Positions 35,664-44,699 of a stretch of DNA of 64,000 nucleotides are shown here, piece by piece. The DNA lies in assembly GCA_046260155.1 (NCBI GenBank), contig JBJYXV010000065.1, forward strand, positions 1 through 64,000, read 5' to 3'. Below the pieces are notes generated by a model. That model saw nothing but the letters and a program-made list of their open reading frames with translations. It was not told the DNA's origin and ran no database searches. Made by a program: the position numbers and the translations under genes. The stretch's first letter is position 1. Each line of letters begins with the position of its first letter. This DNA is from PFL25 sp046260155 (GTDB lineage: Bacteria; Chloroflexota; Anaerolineae; Anaerolineales; UBA4823).

Positions 35664-37265
35664 ATGGACCGAAATGATACCCAAAAAGCAATTGATAGCG
35701 GAAAAACCTTTCTTGGCATTGAGTTCGGCTCAACACGTATCAAGGCAATGCTGATTGGTGAGGATTGTTCACCAATCGGATCGGGAAGCCATGAATGGGA
35801 AAACCGCTGCGAGAACGGCATCTGGACGTACCATCTACAAGATATATGGACGGGTTTACAGGAAAGTTACCGGGACCTGAGCAACCAGGTTTATGAAAAT
35901 TTCAACACCCCATTGCAAACAATCGGTGCAATTGGCTTCAGTGCCATGATGCATGGCTATATGGTATTCGATCAGAATGGCAACCAGCTCGTCCCGTTTC
36001 GTACCTGGCGAAACACCATAACCGGCCCGGCATCTGAGCAGCTGACGGAGCTGTTCCAATTCTATATTCCACAGCGTTGGAGCATTGCGCATCTATACCA
36101 GGCGATATTGAATAAGGAACCTCATGTCAATATGATCAGCCATTCGACTACGCTGGCAGGCTATGTCCATTGGCAGCTGACAGGACAAAAGGTGCTGGGT
36201 ATTGGTGAAGCCTCTGGCATGTTCCCCATCGACAGTAAGATCAACGATTATGATCAGAACATGATCCGTTTGTTCAACGAACGCCTCAGGGCGGAAGATA
36301 TATCATGGAAGATCCAGGATATCCTGCCCAAAGTCCTTATCGCGGGGGATGCCGCAGGTCACCTGACGAATGAAGGCGCAAAGCTGCTTGATCCATCGGG
36401 AAAACTGAACGCGGGTATCCCCTTCTGTCCACCTGAAGGTGACGCGGGAACAGGTATGGTTGCAACAAACAGCATCGCAGAGAGAACAGGTAATGTGTCT
36501 GCGGGAACCTCCATCTTCGCGATGATCGTTTTGGAAAAACCCCTATCGAAAGTATATCAAGAAGTGGATATGGTGACGACACCCACAGGCAAGCCTGTGG
36601 CTTTGGTGCATGGTAACAACTGCACGTCCGATCTCAATGCCTGGGTTGACTTATTCCAGGAATTCATCGAAGCACTGGGTGTAGAGATACCCCAATCCAG
36701 GCTGTTTGAAGTCCTGTATCAGCAGGCACTCTCGGGCGATGCGGATTGCAGTGGGCTGCTTGCTTACAATTATTTATCTGGTGAGCACATCACTCAACTT
36801 GTGGAGGGACGCCCGCTATTCGTCCGCACACCAGGATCCAATTTTACCCTTTCGAATTTCATGCGCGTACATCTATATTCAGCCCTTGCTGCCTTGAAGA
36901 TTGGAATGGACATCCTATTTAAGGAGGAGAAAGTCAAGATCGATCAGATCCTCGGGCATGGTGGCTTTTTCAAAACAAAGGATGTGGGGCAAAGATTTAT
37001 GGCAGCCGCGCTGGATGTCCCAGTTTCCGTGATGGAGACCGCTGGTGAAAGTGGTGCATGGGGGATTGCATTACTTGCTTCCTACATGATCCGCAAGGAA
37101 GAGGGCGAACTTCTCGAAACCTATCTATCGAATAAGGTTTTCTCCGGGCAATTAAGTACGACGGTTGCCCCAGATCAAGCTGATGTCGATGGGTTTATGG
37201 CGTTCATGAATCGCTATCAGGATGGACTTATTATCGAACGAACTGCTGTGGATGCACTGAGGTAA
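35664..37265 (+). CDS. FGGY carbohydrate kinase, probable L-ribulokinase (533 aa)
   Basis: FGGY fold with TFLGIEFGSTRIKAMLIG at the N-terminus, GNVSAGTSIFAMIVL in the middle and ILGHGGFFKTKDVGQRFMA in the C-terminal ATP domain. Position alone (directly before araD and araA) indicates L-ribulokinase; the sequence belongs to the ~530-residue FGGY branch rather than the classical enteric AraB. GGGAG precedes the ATG by a few bases. The 209 bases upstream (35455-35663) hold no other gene. Confidence 0.82.
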   Translation: MDRNDTQKAIDSGKTFLGIEFGSTRIKAMLIGEDCSPIGSGSHEWENRCENGIWTYHLQDIWTGLQESYRDLSNQVYENFNTPLQTIGAIGFSAMMHGYMVFDQNGNQLVPFRTWRNTITGPASEQLTELFQFYIPQRWSIAHLYQAILNKEPHVNMISHSTTLAGYVHWQLTGQKVLGIGEASGMFPIDSKINDYDQNMIRLFNERLRAEDISWKIQDILPKVLIAGDAAGHLTNEGAKLLDPSGKLNAGIPFCPPEGDAGTGMVATNSIAERTGNVSAGTSIFAMIVLEKPLSKVYQEVDMVTTPTGKPVALVHGNNCTSDLNAWVDLFQEFIEALGVEIPQSRLFEVLYQQALSGDADCSGLLAYNYLSGEHITQLVEGRPLFVRTPGSNFTLSNFMRVHLYSALAALKIGMDILFKEEKVKIDQILGHGGFFKTKDVGQRFMAAALDVPVSVMETAGESGAWGIALLASYMIRKEEGELLETYLSNKVFSGQLSTTVAPDQADVDGFMAFMNRYQDGLIIERTAVDALR

Positions 37266-37273
37266 AAATACAC

Positions 37274-37975
37274 ATGTTGAATTTCTTAAAAGAACAAGTT
37301 TATCAGGCAAATTTGCTGCTCCCCAAATATAACCTGGTCAAGTTCACCTGGGGGAATGTTTCTGGCATTGATAGGGAGCAGGGACTGATGGTGATCAAAC
37401 CTTCTGGAGTTTCCTACGAGGATATGGAAGTCGATGATATGGTGATCGTGGAATTGGAAACAGGAAAGATTTTGGAAGAACGATTACAACCTTCCTCTGA
37501 CACGGACACACATCTCGAGATCTATAAAGCATTCCCAAACATCGGCGGCATTGTACACACTCACAGCCGCTGGGCTACGATTTTTGCACAAGCTGGTCGC
37601 GGCATCATAGCACTCGGCACAACACATGCCGATTACTTCTACGGGGAAGTCCCTTGCACCCGAAAGTTGACAGTTGGCGAAATCCACGGTGAATACGAGA
37701 AAGAAACGGGGTTCTTGATCAAGGAAACCTTCCAGGGCAAAGATCCCGCTGCCATCTCAGGCGTTCTCGTTCACAGCCACGGCCCATTTGTTTGGGGCAC
37801 AAACCCAATGGATGCATTTCACAGTGCTGTGGTACTGGAGGAGGTTGCATTCATGAATTTCCACACCCTGATGCTCGAGCCAGACATCCCGCCCATGCAG
37901 AAGGAGTTGCTAGACAAGCACTATTTGAGAAAACACGGTGCAAATGCATATTATGGACAAAAGAAGAAATTATAA
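37274..37975 (+). CDS. araD: L-ribulose-5-phosphate 4-epimerase (233 aa)
   Basis: Class II aldolase/epimerase family. FTWGNVSGID, the zinc histidines in VHTHSRWATIFAQAG and SGVLVHSHGPFVWG, and THADYFYGEVPCTR match AraD of about 230 residues. It converts L-ribulose 5-phosphate to D-xylulose 5-phosphate. It starts eight bases after the kinase and ends 14 bases before araA. Confidence 0.92.
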   Translation: MLNFLKEQVYQANLLLPKYNLVKFTWGNVSGIDREQGLMVIKPSGVSYEDMEVDDMVIVELETGKILEERLQPSSDTDTHLEIYKAFPNIGGIVHTHSRWATIFAQAGRGIIALGTTHADYFYGEVPCTRKLTVGEIHGEYEKETGFLIKETFQGKDPAAISGVLVHSHGPFVWGTNPMDAFHSAVVLEEVAFMNFHTLMLEPDIPPMQKELLDKHYLRKHGANAYYGQKKKL

Positions 37976-37989
37976 GAGGAGAGGCCGCA

Positions 37990-39495
37990 GTGATTGATCT
38001 TAAAGAATATGAAATCTGGTTTGTGACTGGCAGCCAGCACCTGTATGGAGAGGATACGCTGGAGCAGGTAAATATAAACTCCCAAGAAATAGCTCAAACC
38101 CTGGATACATCTGCACATTTCCCTACGCGGGTGATTTTCAAACCTGTTCTTACCACCCCGGATGCAATTTATCAAATCTGCCAGGATGCCAATAGAACTG
38201 AAAATTGTGTTGGCATCATCACCTGGATGCACACCTTTTCGCCAGCAAAGATGTGGATCCGGGGTTTAAGCATTTTAGAAAAACCCTTTGCTCATTTACA
38301 CACCCAACACAATCGTCTCATCCCTTGGGCAGATATTGATATGGACTTCATGAATTTGAACCAGTCAGCCCATGGCGACCGGGAGTTTGGATTTATCAAT
38401 AGTAGGATGCGGTTGAATCGCAAGGTTGTAGTCGGTTATTGGGCTGATGAAGATGTCCAGCATGAACTCGGTGTCTGGTCTCGTGCAGCCTGCGCGTGGC
38501 ATGACCTGCAAGGGGCAAAGATCGCCCGCTTTGGTGACAATATGCGGGATGTGGCAGTAACCGAAGGAGATAAAGTTGATGCCCAGATCCGCTTGGGCTA
38601 CGATGTTTATGGCTATGGAGTCGGGGACCTCGTTGAAGCTGTAAACGCGGTCACGGATTCCACTGTGGACTCTCTGGTGAGGGAATATCTGGACACATAC
38701 ATCGTAGCGGATGCTTCAAAACCAGGTGGTGCAGCACACCAATCTCTCCGTGAAGCAGCCCGCATTGAGGCTGGTTTGCGTGACTTCCTGAAATCCGGGA
38801 ATTTTAAGGCTTTCACCACAACCTTTGAAAACCTGCATGGTTTAAAGCAGCTGCCTGGCATAGCTGTCCAACGCCTGATGGCTGAAGGATATGGCTTTGG
38901 TGCGGAGGGAGATTGGAAGACTGCAGCGTTGGTACGAGCCATGAAGGTAATGGGAGTTGGCTTACCTGGGGGGACTTCTTTCATGGAAGACTATACCTAT
39001 CATCTGGATACGCAAAAAATGAAAGTTCTTGGTGCACATATGCTGGAGGTATGCCCCACGATCACCGATCAACAACCCAGGCTTGATACTCAACCATTAT
39101 CCATCGGTGGAAAAGAAGACCCGCCTAGGTTAGTTTTCGACACGAAAACCGGACCGGCAATAAATGCTTCGATCATGGATATGGGCAATCGCTTCCGGAT
39201 GGTTGTTAACGAAGTGGAGGTCGTGGAAGCCGAGGCACCTTTGCCGAAGTTGCCAGTTGCCAGGGCTCTGTGGGTGCCAAAGCCTAACCTCAAGGTGGCA
39301 GCAACCGCATGGATTTTGGCTGGCGGGGCACACCATACTGGTTTTAGCCAGGCGCTCTCTTCTTCAAATATGCAAGATTTTGCTGAAATGGCCGATATTG
39401 AATTCCTGCTGATAAATAACGATACATTAATCCCCGATTTTAAGAAGGAGATCCGTTGGAATGAGATTTTCTATTTGTTCTCATCCCAACTGTAA
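37990..39495 (+). CDS. araA: L-arabinose isomerase (501 aa)
   Basis: Starts at GTG 37990 (first residues VIDLKEYEIWFVTGSQHLYG), preceded by AGAGGAGAGG; a longer frame starting inside araD is not needed. The catalytic region GGTSFMEDYTYHL carries the conserved metal glutamate, LGAHMLEVCPTI and WILAGGAHHTGFSQAL the metal histidines. It isomerises L-arabinose to L-ribulose. Length agrees with E. coli AraA (500). Confidence 0.95.
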   Translation: MIDLKEYEIWFVTGSQHLYGEDTLEQVNINSQEIAQTLDTSAHFPTRVIFKPVLTTPDAIYQICQDANRTENCVGIITWMHTFSPAKMWIRGLSILEKPFAHLHTQHNRLIPWADIDMDFMNLNQSAHGDREFGFINSRMRLNRKVVVGYWADEDVQHELGVWSRAACAWHDLQGAKIARFGDNMRDVAVTEGDKVDAQIRLGYDVYGYGVGDLVEAVNAVTDSTVDSLVREYLDTYIVADASKPGGAAHQSLREAARIEAGLRDFLKSGNFKAFTTTFENLHGLKQLPGIAVQRLMAEGYGFGAEGDWKTAALVRAMKVMGVGLPGGTSFMEDYTYHLDTQKMKVLGAHMLEVCPTITDQQPRLDTQPLSIGGKEDPPRLVFDTKTGPAINASIMDMGNRFRMVVNEVEVVEAEAPLPKLPVARALWVPKPNLKVAATAWILAGGAHHTGFSQALSSSNMQDFAEMADIEFLLINNDTLIPDFKKEIRWNEIFYLFSSQL

Positions 39496-39533
39496 ATCGG
39501 CTGAACAAGTATTAACATTTGATCAATGGTGGT

Positions 39534-40622
39534 ATGAAACCAAGAGAACGTGTTGAACTCGCTCTAAATCATGAAATCCCTGATCGCTGTCCGATGCAGA
39601 TCAGCTTCACACCTGAATTTGCTGCCCGGTTGTCGGCGGATCTTCACTTGAAGGGAACCAAAATCCACAACCCTCATGGTGGAGGGAACACCTACGAACT
39701 TGAACGGGTGCTCGGAGAAGATATGCTGCTCACCTCAGTCGGTTGGGCTAACTCGTATTACATGGAAGATAAACCATACCATGACGAATGGGGCATCGGT
39801 TGGGATATCCAATCCTACCAGACACCTTTTGGGACCGGACATTATACAGAGATCGTCGGTCACCCATTAGCAGATGAATCTGTGATCCGCGATTATCAAC
39901 CACCAGATGCGGATAGAGCAGAATTGTACGAAGATTCTAAGCAGATGATCGCCGAATTCAAGGGTGAGTATTGGATTGTCGGTGTCACGGTGACAACTAT
40001 CTTTGAGACTGCCTGGGCACTGCGCGGATATGAGCAGATGATGATCGACATGGCGTTGAATCCAGGTTTAGCAAACCACATCCTGGATATCCCCTATCAT
40101 TATCATCTGCAGGCAGCAAAGAAGCTGGTCGAGCTCGGTGTCGACATGATCTGGATTGGTGATGACGTCGGCACCCAGAACCGTATGTTAATCTCTCCAA
40201 AGATGTGGCGCCAATTCCTTAAACCAAGGATGGCCAACTTCATCGCTGAAATTAAATCGCTTAATCCCCACTTAAAAGTTGCCTACCACACAGATGGCAA
40301 TATCGCTCCCATTATCCCGGAGTTGATCGAAATTGGCCTTGATGTGCTCAATCCAGTCCAACCAGCCAGCATGGATCCCGGGCAATTGAAAAGCACCTAC
40401 GGAAACCAGCTCTGCTATTGGGGAACAATCGATGAACAGCGTACACTCCCGTTTGGAGATCCTTCTGATGTCCAGGCGGAGGTCCGCCTGCGCCTGGAAA
40501 CGGTAGGTAATAATGGCGGCTTGATCCTTTCACCCACCCACCATGTGCAGCTGGATACACCCCTAGAGAATTTCTGGATGATGGTGGACACAATCACTGG
40601 TACCCCGTATTCATCCTTATAG
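39534..40622 (+). CDS. URO-D superfamily methyltransferase, MtaA/MtbA type (362 aa)
   Basis: Uroporphyrinogen-decarboxylase fold as in methylcobamide methyltransferases. Visible pieces: KPRERVELALNHEIPDRCP at the N-terminus, LVELGVDMIWIGDDVGTQ, and metal-ligand candidates in VAYHTDGN, QLCYWGTID and SPTHHVQLDTP. The ATG at 39534 is preferred; a TTG at 39519 is possible. The neighbouring corrinoid protein indicates methyl transfer rather than haem synthesis. It follows araA by 38 bases, so it belongs to the arabinose transcript. Confidence 0.83.
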   Translation: MKPRERVELALNHEIPDRCPMQISFTPEFAARLSADLHLKGTKIHNPHGGGNTYELERVLGEDMLLTSVGWANSYYMEDKPYHDEWGIGWDIQSYQTPFGTGHYTEIVGHPLADESVIRDYQPPDADRAELYEDSKQMIAEFKGEYWIVGVTVTTIFETAWALRGYEQMMIDMALNPGLANHILDIPYHYHLQAAKKLVELGVDMIWIGDDVGTQNRMLISPKMWRQFLKPRMANFIAEIKSLNPHLKVAYHTDGNIAPIIPELIEIGLDVLNPVQPASMDPGQLKSTYGNQLCYWGTIDEQRTLPFGDPSDVQAEVRLRLETVGNNGGLILSPTHHVQLDTPLENFWMMVDTITGTPYSSL

Positions 40623-40636
40623 ATCGAGGCTTACTA

Positions 40637-41287
40637 ATGGAAATTGCTGAAGAGCGAACCATCGAACATATTTCCCAATCCGTCGTGAAAGGCGACCAGG
40701 CTGCAACGGTTGCATACGTCCAGAATGCGCTGGATGCAAAGATTGAAGTTAATACAATCTTGCAGGTGGGATTGATCAATGCAATGAGCGAGGTTGGCAG
40801 GTTGTTCGAGGAAGGCGAGTATTTCGTACCAGAAATGTTAATTGCAGCCCGGGCGATGAAATCTGGATTGGAACTCATAAAACCCTTCATGACCAGTGCA
40901 GATATCAAACCCAGTGGAAAGGTCGCCCTGGGAACAGTGCAAGGAGACCTGCACGATATTGGCAAGAACCTGGTCGGGATCATGCTCGAAGGGTCTGGCT
41001 TTACCATCTTTGACCTGGGAACTGACGTATCACCTGAACAGGTAGTTGAAGTAATAAAATCGGAGCAGGTTGATTTAATCGGCCTCTCCGCCCTGCTGAC
41101 GACCACCATGCCAATGATGGAAACCACCATCCAGGCGATCACAAAGGCTAATTTACGTGATCGGGTGAAGATCATGATCGGGGGTGCCCCGATCACCCAG
41201 GATTATGCTGACAGAATTGGAGCGGATGGATTCGCTCCCGACGCCAGCCAGGCAACCAGACTGGCCATCAATTTAATGAATAAATGA
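40637..41287 (+). CDS. Corrinoid (B12-binding) methyltransferase protein (216 aa)
   Basis: A helical cap domain (about 1-85) followed by a B12-binding Rossmann domain. The cobalt ligand His106 lies in GDLHDIGKNLVG; GLSALLTTTMPMMETTI and GGAPITQDYADRIGADG are the other signature loops. It is the size of MtaC/MtbC/MttC proteins, which carry a methyl group between two methyltransferases. It sits between two URO-D superfamily genes (gaps 14 and 28 bases). No corrinoid activator (RamA/RACo) gene is seen nearby. Confidence 0.9.
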   Translation: MEIAEERTIEHISQSVVKGDQAATVAYVQNALDAKIEVNTILQVGLINAMSEVGRLFEEGEYFVPEMLIAARAMKSGLELIKPFMTSADIKPSGKVALGTVQGDLHDIGKNLVGIMLEGSGFTIFDLGTDVSPEQVVEVIKSEQVDLIGLSALLTTTMPMMETTIQAITKANLRDRVKIMIGGAPITQDYADRIGADGFAPDASQATRLAINLMNK

Positions 41288-41315
41288 AACCAGATACAAC
41301 AGTTCGTTATAGCTC

Positions 41316-42431
41316 ATGATGAAGAGACTGGAAACGCAGCAAGTGAATTGGACCATTGAACTCGAGGCTATGCCACAATTCGATATGGCAATGCAGCGGG
41401 TTTATGCCTGGTTCGAAAACGAGATCATCGATCGTCCGCCTGTTCGCTTCATAGCCCATAATGCTTTCCTGGAGGCAGCGACTGAAGATATCGCCCACTT
41501 GACAAAGGAACAGAAAAAGGATTGGTGGTTTAACAGCGAACTGCAGGTCGATCTCTTCATCAAATCTATCGAAGGCTGCCGCTTCCACGGTGAAACTTTT
41601 CCAGTATTTTTCCCTAATCTCGGTCCAGATGTCTATGCTGCCTTTTATGGTGCGGAGTTAGAATTTGGCGAGGTAACTTCCTACTCAATTCCCTGCGTGC
41701 GTCGTTGGGAGGATGCCGAACTGCTTAAACTTGACCTGGACAATAAATATTTCAAGAAGATTGAAGATTTAACCAGGCACGCTCTGGAGCGCTGTACGGG
41801 GCTGTTCCTTGTTGGCTATACGGACCTGCATCCGGGCCTGGATTGCGTGGCCGCCTGGCGGGACCCCTTGCAGCTGTGCTACGATTTGTATGATGAACCG
41901 GACCAGGTCCGGCGCCTGGCAGATTTAGCCATTGCAGATTTCGATTTCATATACAATCACTTTGATGCGTTGCTCAAAGAAAATAGCCAGCTGTCGGTCA
42001 GTTGGATGGGTATTCCAACCCATGGAAAGATGCATATTCCCAGTTGTGACTTCTCAGCCCTGATTTCCGAGAAATTTTTCAGGGAATTCGGGCTGCCGAT
42101 CCTCGAGCTTGAGACGAAGAGCATGACCCACAACATCTTTCATATCGATGGTTATGGCGTTGCCAAGCACTTGGATGCCATCCTTAGTGTACCTGAAGTT
42201 CATGCACTGCAGTGGGTTCAGGGGGTCGGTGATAATTATCCCATCATGCAATGGGTGCCCCTGATTAAAGAAATGCGATCCAGGGGTATGCCGGTGATCG
42301 TCGATCTAAGCGTGGAGGATTTAGATAATTTTATTGCCGTCATGGATCCCCGGGGTTTGTTTTTGTGGGTAGCGGTTGAAGATGAGCAAGAACAAATTGA
42401 CATCTTGAATCGAATAAAAAAATGGGTTTGA
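41316..42431 (+). CDS. URO-D superfamily protein, second methyltransferase-like (371 aa)
   Basis: A distant member of the uroporphyrinogen-decarboxylase fold: LFLVGYTDLHPGLDCVAAWR, LSVSWMGIPTHGKMHIPSCD, THNIFHIDGYGVAKHLDAIL and WVQGVGDNYPIMQWVPLIKE correspond to the barrel strands and loops. Candidate metal ligands are His and Cys in HIPSCD and the HIDG histidine. Following the corrinoid protein, it may be the substrate-specific demethylating partner; inference. The substrate is unknown. Confidence 0.72.
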   Translation: MMKRLETQQVNWTIELEAMPQFDMAMQRVYAWFENEIIDRPPVRFIAHNAFLEAATEDIAHLTKEQKKDWWFNSELQVDLFIKSIEGCRFHGETFPVFFPNLGPDVYAAFYGAELEFGEVTSYSIPCVRRWEDAELLKLDLDNKYFKKIEDLTRHALERCTGLFLVGYTDLHPGLDCVAAWRDPLQLCYDLYDEPDQVRRLADLAIADFDFIYNHFDALLKENSQLSVSWMGIPTHGKMHIPSCDFSALISEKFFREFGLPILELETKSMTHNIFHIDGYGVAKHLDAILSVPEVHALQWVQGVGDNYPIMQWVPLIKEMRSRGMPVIVDLSVEDLDNFIAVMDPRGLFLWVAVEDEQEQIDILNRIKKWV

Positions 42432-42604
42432 CTGCTGCTAAATCAATAGCAACTCTCAATGAAGAAACGATCCAGTTAAAAACAGACTCAAGGTCTGGAA
42501 AAGGAGGTGCAAATGGAGTGACCAACATATTTGAACGAGGTCAAAAAAGTACATGGAAGATACTTAATATATTCACAATAATATGGAAGGACAGGAGATA
42601 GAAA

Positions 42605-43759
42605 ATGAATAAGCGACTTTATTGGATATTCGCAGTACTCTTGACGGCAGTCATGATCCTGGCAGCCTGCCAGCCGGCTGCCACGGAAGCCCCCGCAGAA
42701 GTGGAACAGCCGACAGAAGCAACAATGCCAGAAGAACCAACGGAAGCGGTCGCTGAAGCGCCCACAGAAGCAGTTGCCGAAGCTCCAACAGAAGCGGTTG
42801 TCGAAGCACCCACTGAGGAATCCGGACCCGCGCCTGGACAGGAAGGAAAGTGGTGCTCAGATACCAAGATCGTATTCTTCCCTGGCGGTTCACCTGGCGG
42901 TCCATTTGCGACCGTGGTCTACAATGGTGCTTTGGCCGCTGCAGCTGATCTGGGTGCAGATGTGGAATACGTCTGGTCAGATTGGAATCCAGAAAACATG
43001 ATCACCCAATTCTCCCAGGCAGTAGCTACTCATCCAGATGGCATCGCCATCATGGGTCACCCCGGTGATGAGGCTTTTGGACCGCTGGTCGACGATGCAG
43101 AATCTCAGGGCATCATCGTAACCAGCATGAATACCCAGCTGCCCGAGCTGCAGGCTAAGTACAGCTCATCTGGATTTGGTTATGTGGGCGCGATCCTCTA
43201 TCAAGCTGGCTACGCTTTGGGTTCTGAAGCCGTGAGCCGCTTTGATCTCCAGGAAGGCGATCGGGCATTTGTTTGGGGTCTGCTCGCTCAGGCTGGACGA
43301 GGCGAACGAACAAAGGGTGTCGTTGATTCACTCGAGGATGCAGGTTTGGTTGTCGACTACCTTGAGATCGATGATGCCACCAATGCCGATGCAGCAGCTG
43401 GTGTGCCTCAATTCGTGGGCTACGCTTCCGCCAACCCGGATGTGAAGCTGGTCGTGACGGATCATGGCGCCTTAACTGCCACCATGGAAACCTACCTGAG
43501 CAGCGCTGGCTTCGGTCCAGATGATGTGATCGGTGCGGGATTCGACCTCTCACCAGCCACGGTTGAAGCCATCCGCGGTGGATGGACAGATCTGGTCATC
43601 GACCAGCAGCAATGGCTGCAGGGTTACCTGTCTGTTCTGCAGATCTGCTTGACTGACAACTTCGCTTTCACAGGGCTGCAAATCGATACCGGCGCAGGTT
43701 TTGCCTATGCGGAAAACGTTGAACTGCTTGCAGACCTGGTTGACCGGCAGATTCGGTAA
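42605..43759 (+). CDS. Ribose/arabinose-type sugar-binding lipoprotein (384 aa)
   Basis: Signal peptide with lipobox LAAC (Cys22), then a repeated Pro/Thr/Glu/Ala linker (residues about 45-75) and a type I periplasmic-binding fold (DTKIVFFPGGSPGGPFATV, GIAIMGHPGDEAFGPLV, VIGAGFDLSPATVEAIRGG). It delivers sugar to the ATPase and permease encoded next. AGGAGA precedes the ATG. In the gap 42432-42604 no gene is seen. Confidence 0.92.
   Translation: MNKRLYWIFAVLLTAVMILAACQPAATEAPAEVEQPTEATMPEEPTEAVAEAPTEAVAEAPTEAVVEAPTEESGPAPGQEGKWCSDTKIVFFPGGSPGGPFATVVYNGALAAAADLGADVEYVWSDWNPENMITQFSQAVATHPDGIAIMGHPGDEAFGPLVDDAESQGIIVTSMNTQLPELQAKYSSSGFGYVGAILYQAGYALGSEAVSRFDLQEGDRAFVWGLLAQAGRGERTKGVVDSLEDAGLVVDYLEIDDATNADAAAGVPQFVGYASANPDVKLVVTDHGALTATMETYLSSAGFGPDDVIGAGFDLSPATVEAIRGGWTDLVIDQQQWLQGYLSVLQICLTDNFAFTGLQIDTGAGFAYAENVELLADLVDRQIR
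42737..42820 (+). repeat. 24-bp tandem repeats encoding the lipoprotein linker
   Basis: Three imperfect 24-base units (42737-42760, 42761-42784, 42785-42808) and a partial fourth encode PTEAVAEA-type octapeptides. They act as a flexible spacer between lipid anchor and binding domain. Confidence 0.8.
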
Positions 43760-43831
43760 AATCAGCAGTACTCGTTCCTTGGTCATCTTTCTTTTGACTT
43801 AGCTAGAGGATGACCTGGAAGCTGATCGTAG

Positions 43832-43887
43832 CGAGGGCTAAATAGTCGAGGAGCACTACACTGGGACTTTTCCCTGTTTAGCCCTCG
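43832..43887 (+). other. Stem-loop between binding-protein and ATPase genes
   Basis: CGAGGGCTAAA (43832-43842) pairs with TTTAGCCCTCG (43877-43887), eleven pairs enclosing 34 bases. Only three T follow, so partial termination or mRNA stabilisation is likely. Confidence 0.75.
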
Positions 43888-43909
43888 TTTCAAATCTTGG
43901 AGGTGAAGG

Positions 43910-44665
43910 ATGGCAAATCGAATTGAATTACAGAAGGTATCCAAAACCTTTGGAGAGGTTCAAGCGCTTAGAGAGGTGGATTTCATCCTGGGGGAAAATG
44001 AAGTTGTTGGCCTGTTAGGAGACAATGGGGCTGGTAAATCTACACTGATCAAGATCATCACCGGTTACTACCGGCCTGATGAAGGAGAAATGTACATCAA
44101 TGGTGAGAAGATCGAGGATTTGACCGTCCCAAAAGCCCGGGAACTGGGTATTGAGACGGTATATCAGGAAAGAGCCCTGGCAGAGCTCCAATCTCTTTGG
44201 AGGAACATTTTCCTCGGTCGTGAACTAAAAAACAGGGCAGGCCTCCTGAAGATCAACCAAATGAAGCAGGAGACGCATCGCTTGATGATCCAATCGATGG
44301 GCTTTACCTCCTCAGCGGTCAGCCCTGACTCAGCCGTGGGAACTTTCTCTGGTGGAGAGAAACAGGGTGTAGCGATCGTACGCGCCCTATATTTTGATGC
44401 GGACATCATTATCCTCGACGAGCCAACCATGGGTCTATCCTTGAAAGAGACCAGGAGATTGTTAGATTTCGTGCGTGGGATCAAAGAAGCAGGTAAAGCA
44501 GCCATATTTATCGATCACAATATATTCCATGTTTATTCGGTAGCTGACCGGGTGGTGGTCATCGATCGTGGTAAAGTTGCCGGCGAATTCATGACCAAGG
44601 ACATCAGTCTTGATGACCTGATGGAAAAGATGTACAGGGTTGCTGAAACTGGTGTTCTCGAATAA
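43910..44665 (+). CDS. Sugar ABC transporter ATPase, single-domain (251 aa)
   Basis: One nucleotide-binding domain: Walker A LLGDNGAGKSTLIKII, signature FSGGEKQG, Walker B DIIILDEPTMGLS, switch histidine in IFIDHNIFHV. Classical ribose/arabinose ATPases (RbsA, AraG) have two domains in tandem; this one has one, like FrcA of the fructose system. A homodimer is expected. GGAGGTG precedes the ATG. Confidence 0.92.
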   Translation: MANRIELQKVSKTFGEVQALREVDFILGENEVVGLLGDNGAGKSTLIKIITGYYRPDEGEMYINGEKIEDLTVPKARELGIETVYQERALAELQSLWRNIFLGRELKNRAGLLKINQMKQETHRLMIQSMGFTSSAVSPDSAVGTFSGGEKQGVAIVRALYFDADIIILDEPTMGLSLKETRRLLDFVRGIKEAGKAAIFIDHNIFHVYSVADRVVVIDRGKVAGEFMTKDISLDDLMEKMYRVAETGVLE

Positions 44666-44699
44666 GCATAAATAACCATACCATAAAGGATTGTGTGAA

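Noticed and set aside
37792..37989. N-terminal extension of AraA starting inside araD
   Set aside because: Extension shows no AraA similarity; GTG at 37990 has a strong ribosome site and gives the normal length.
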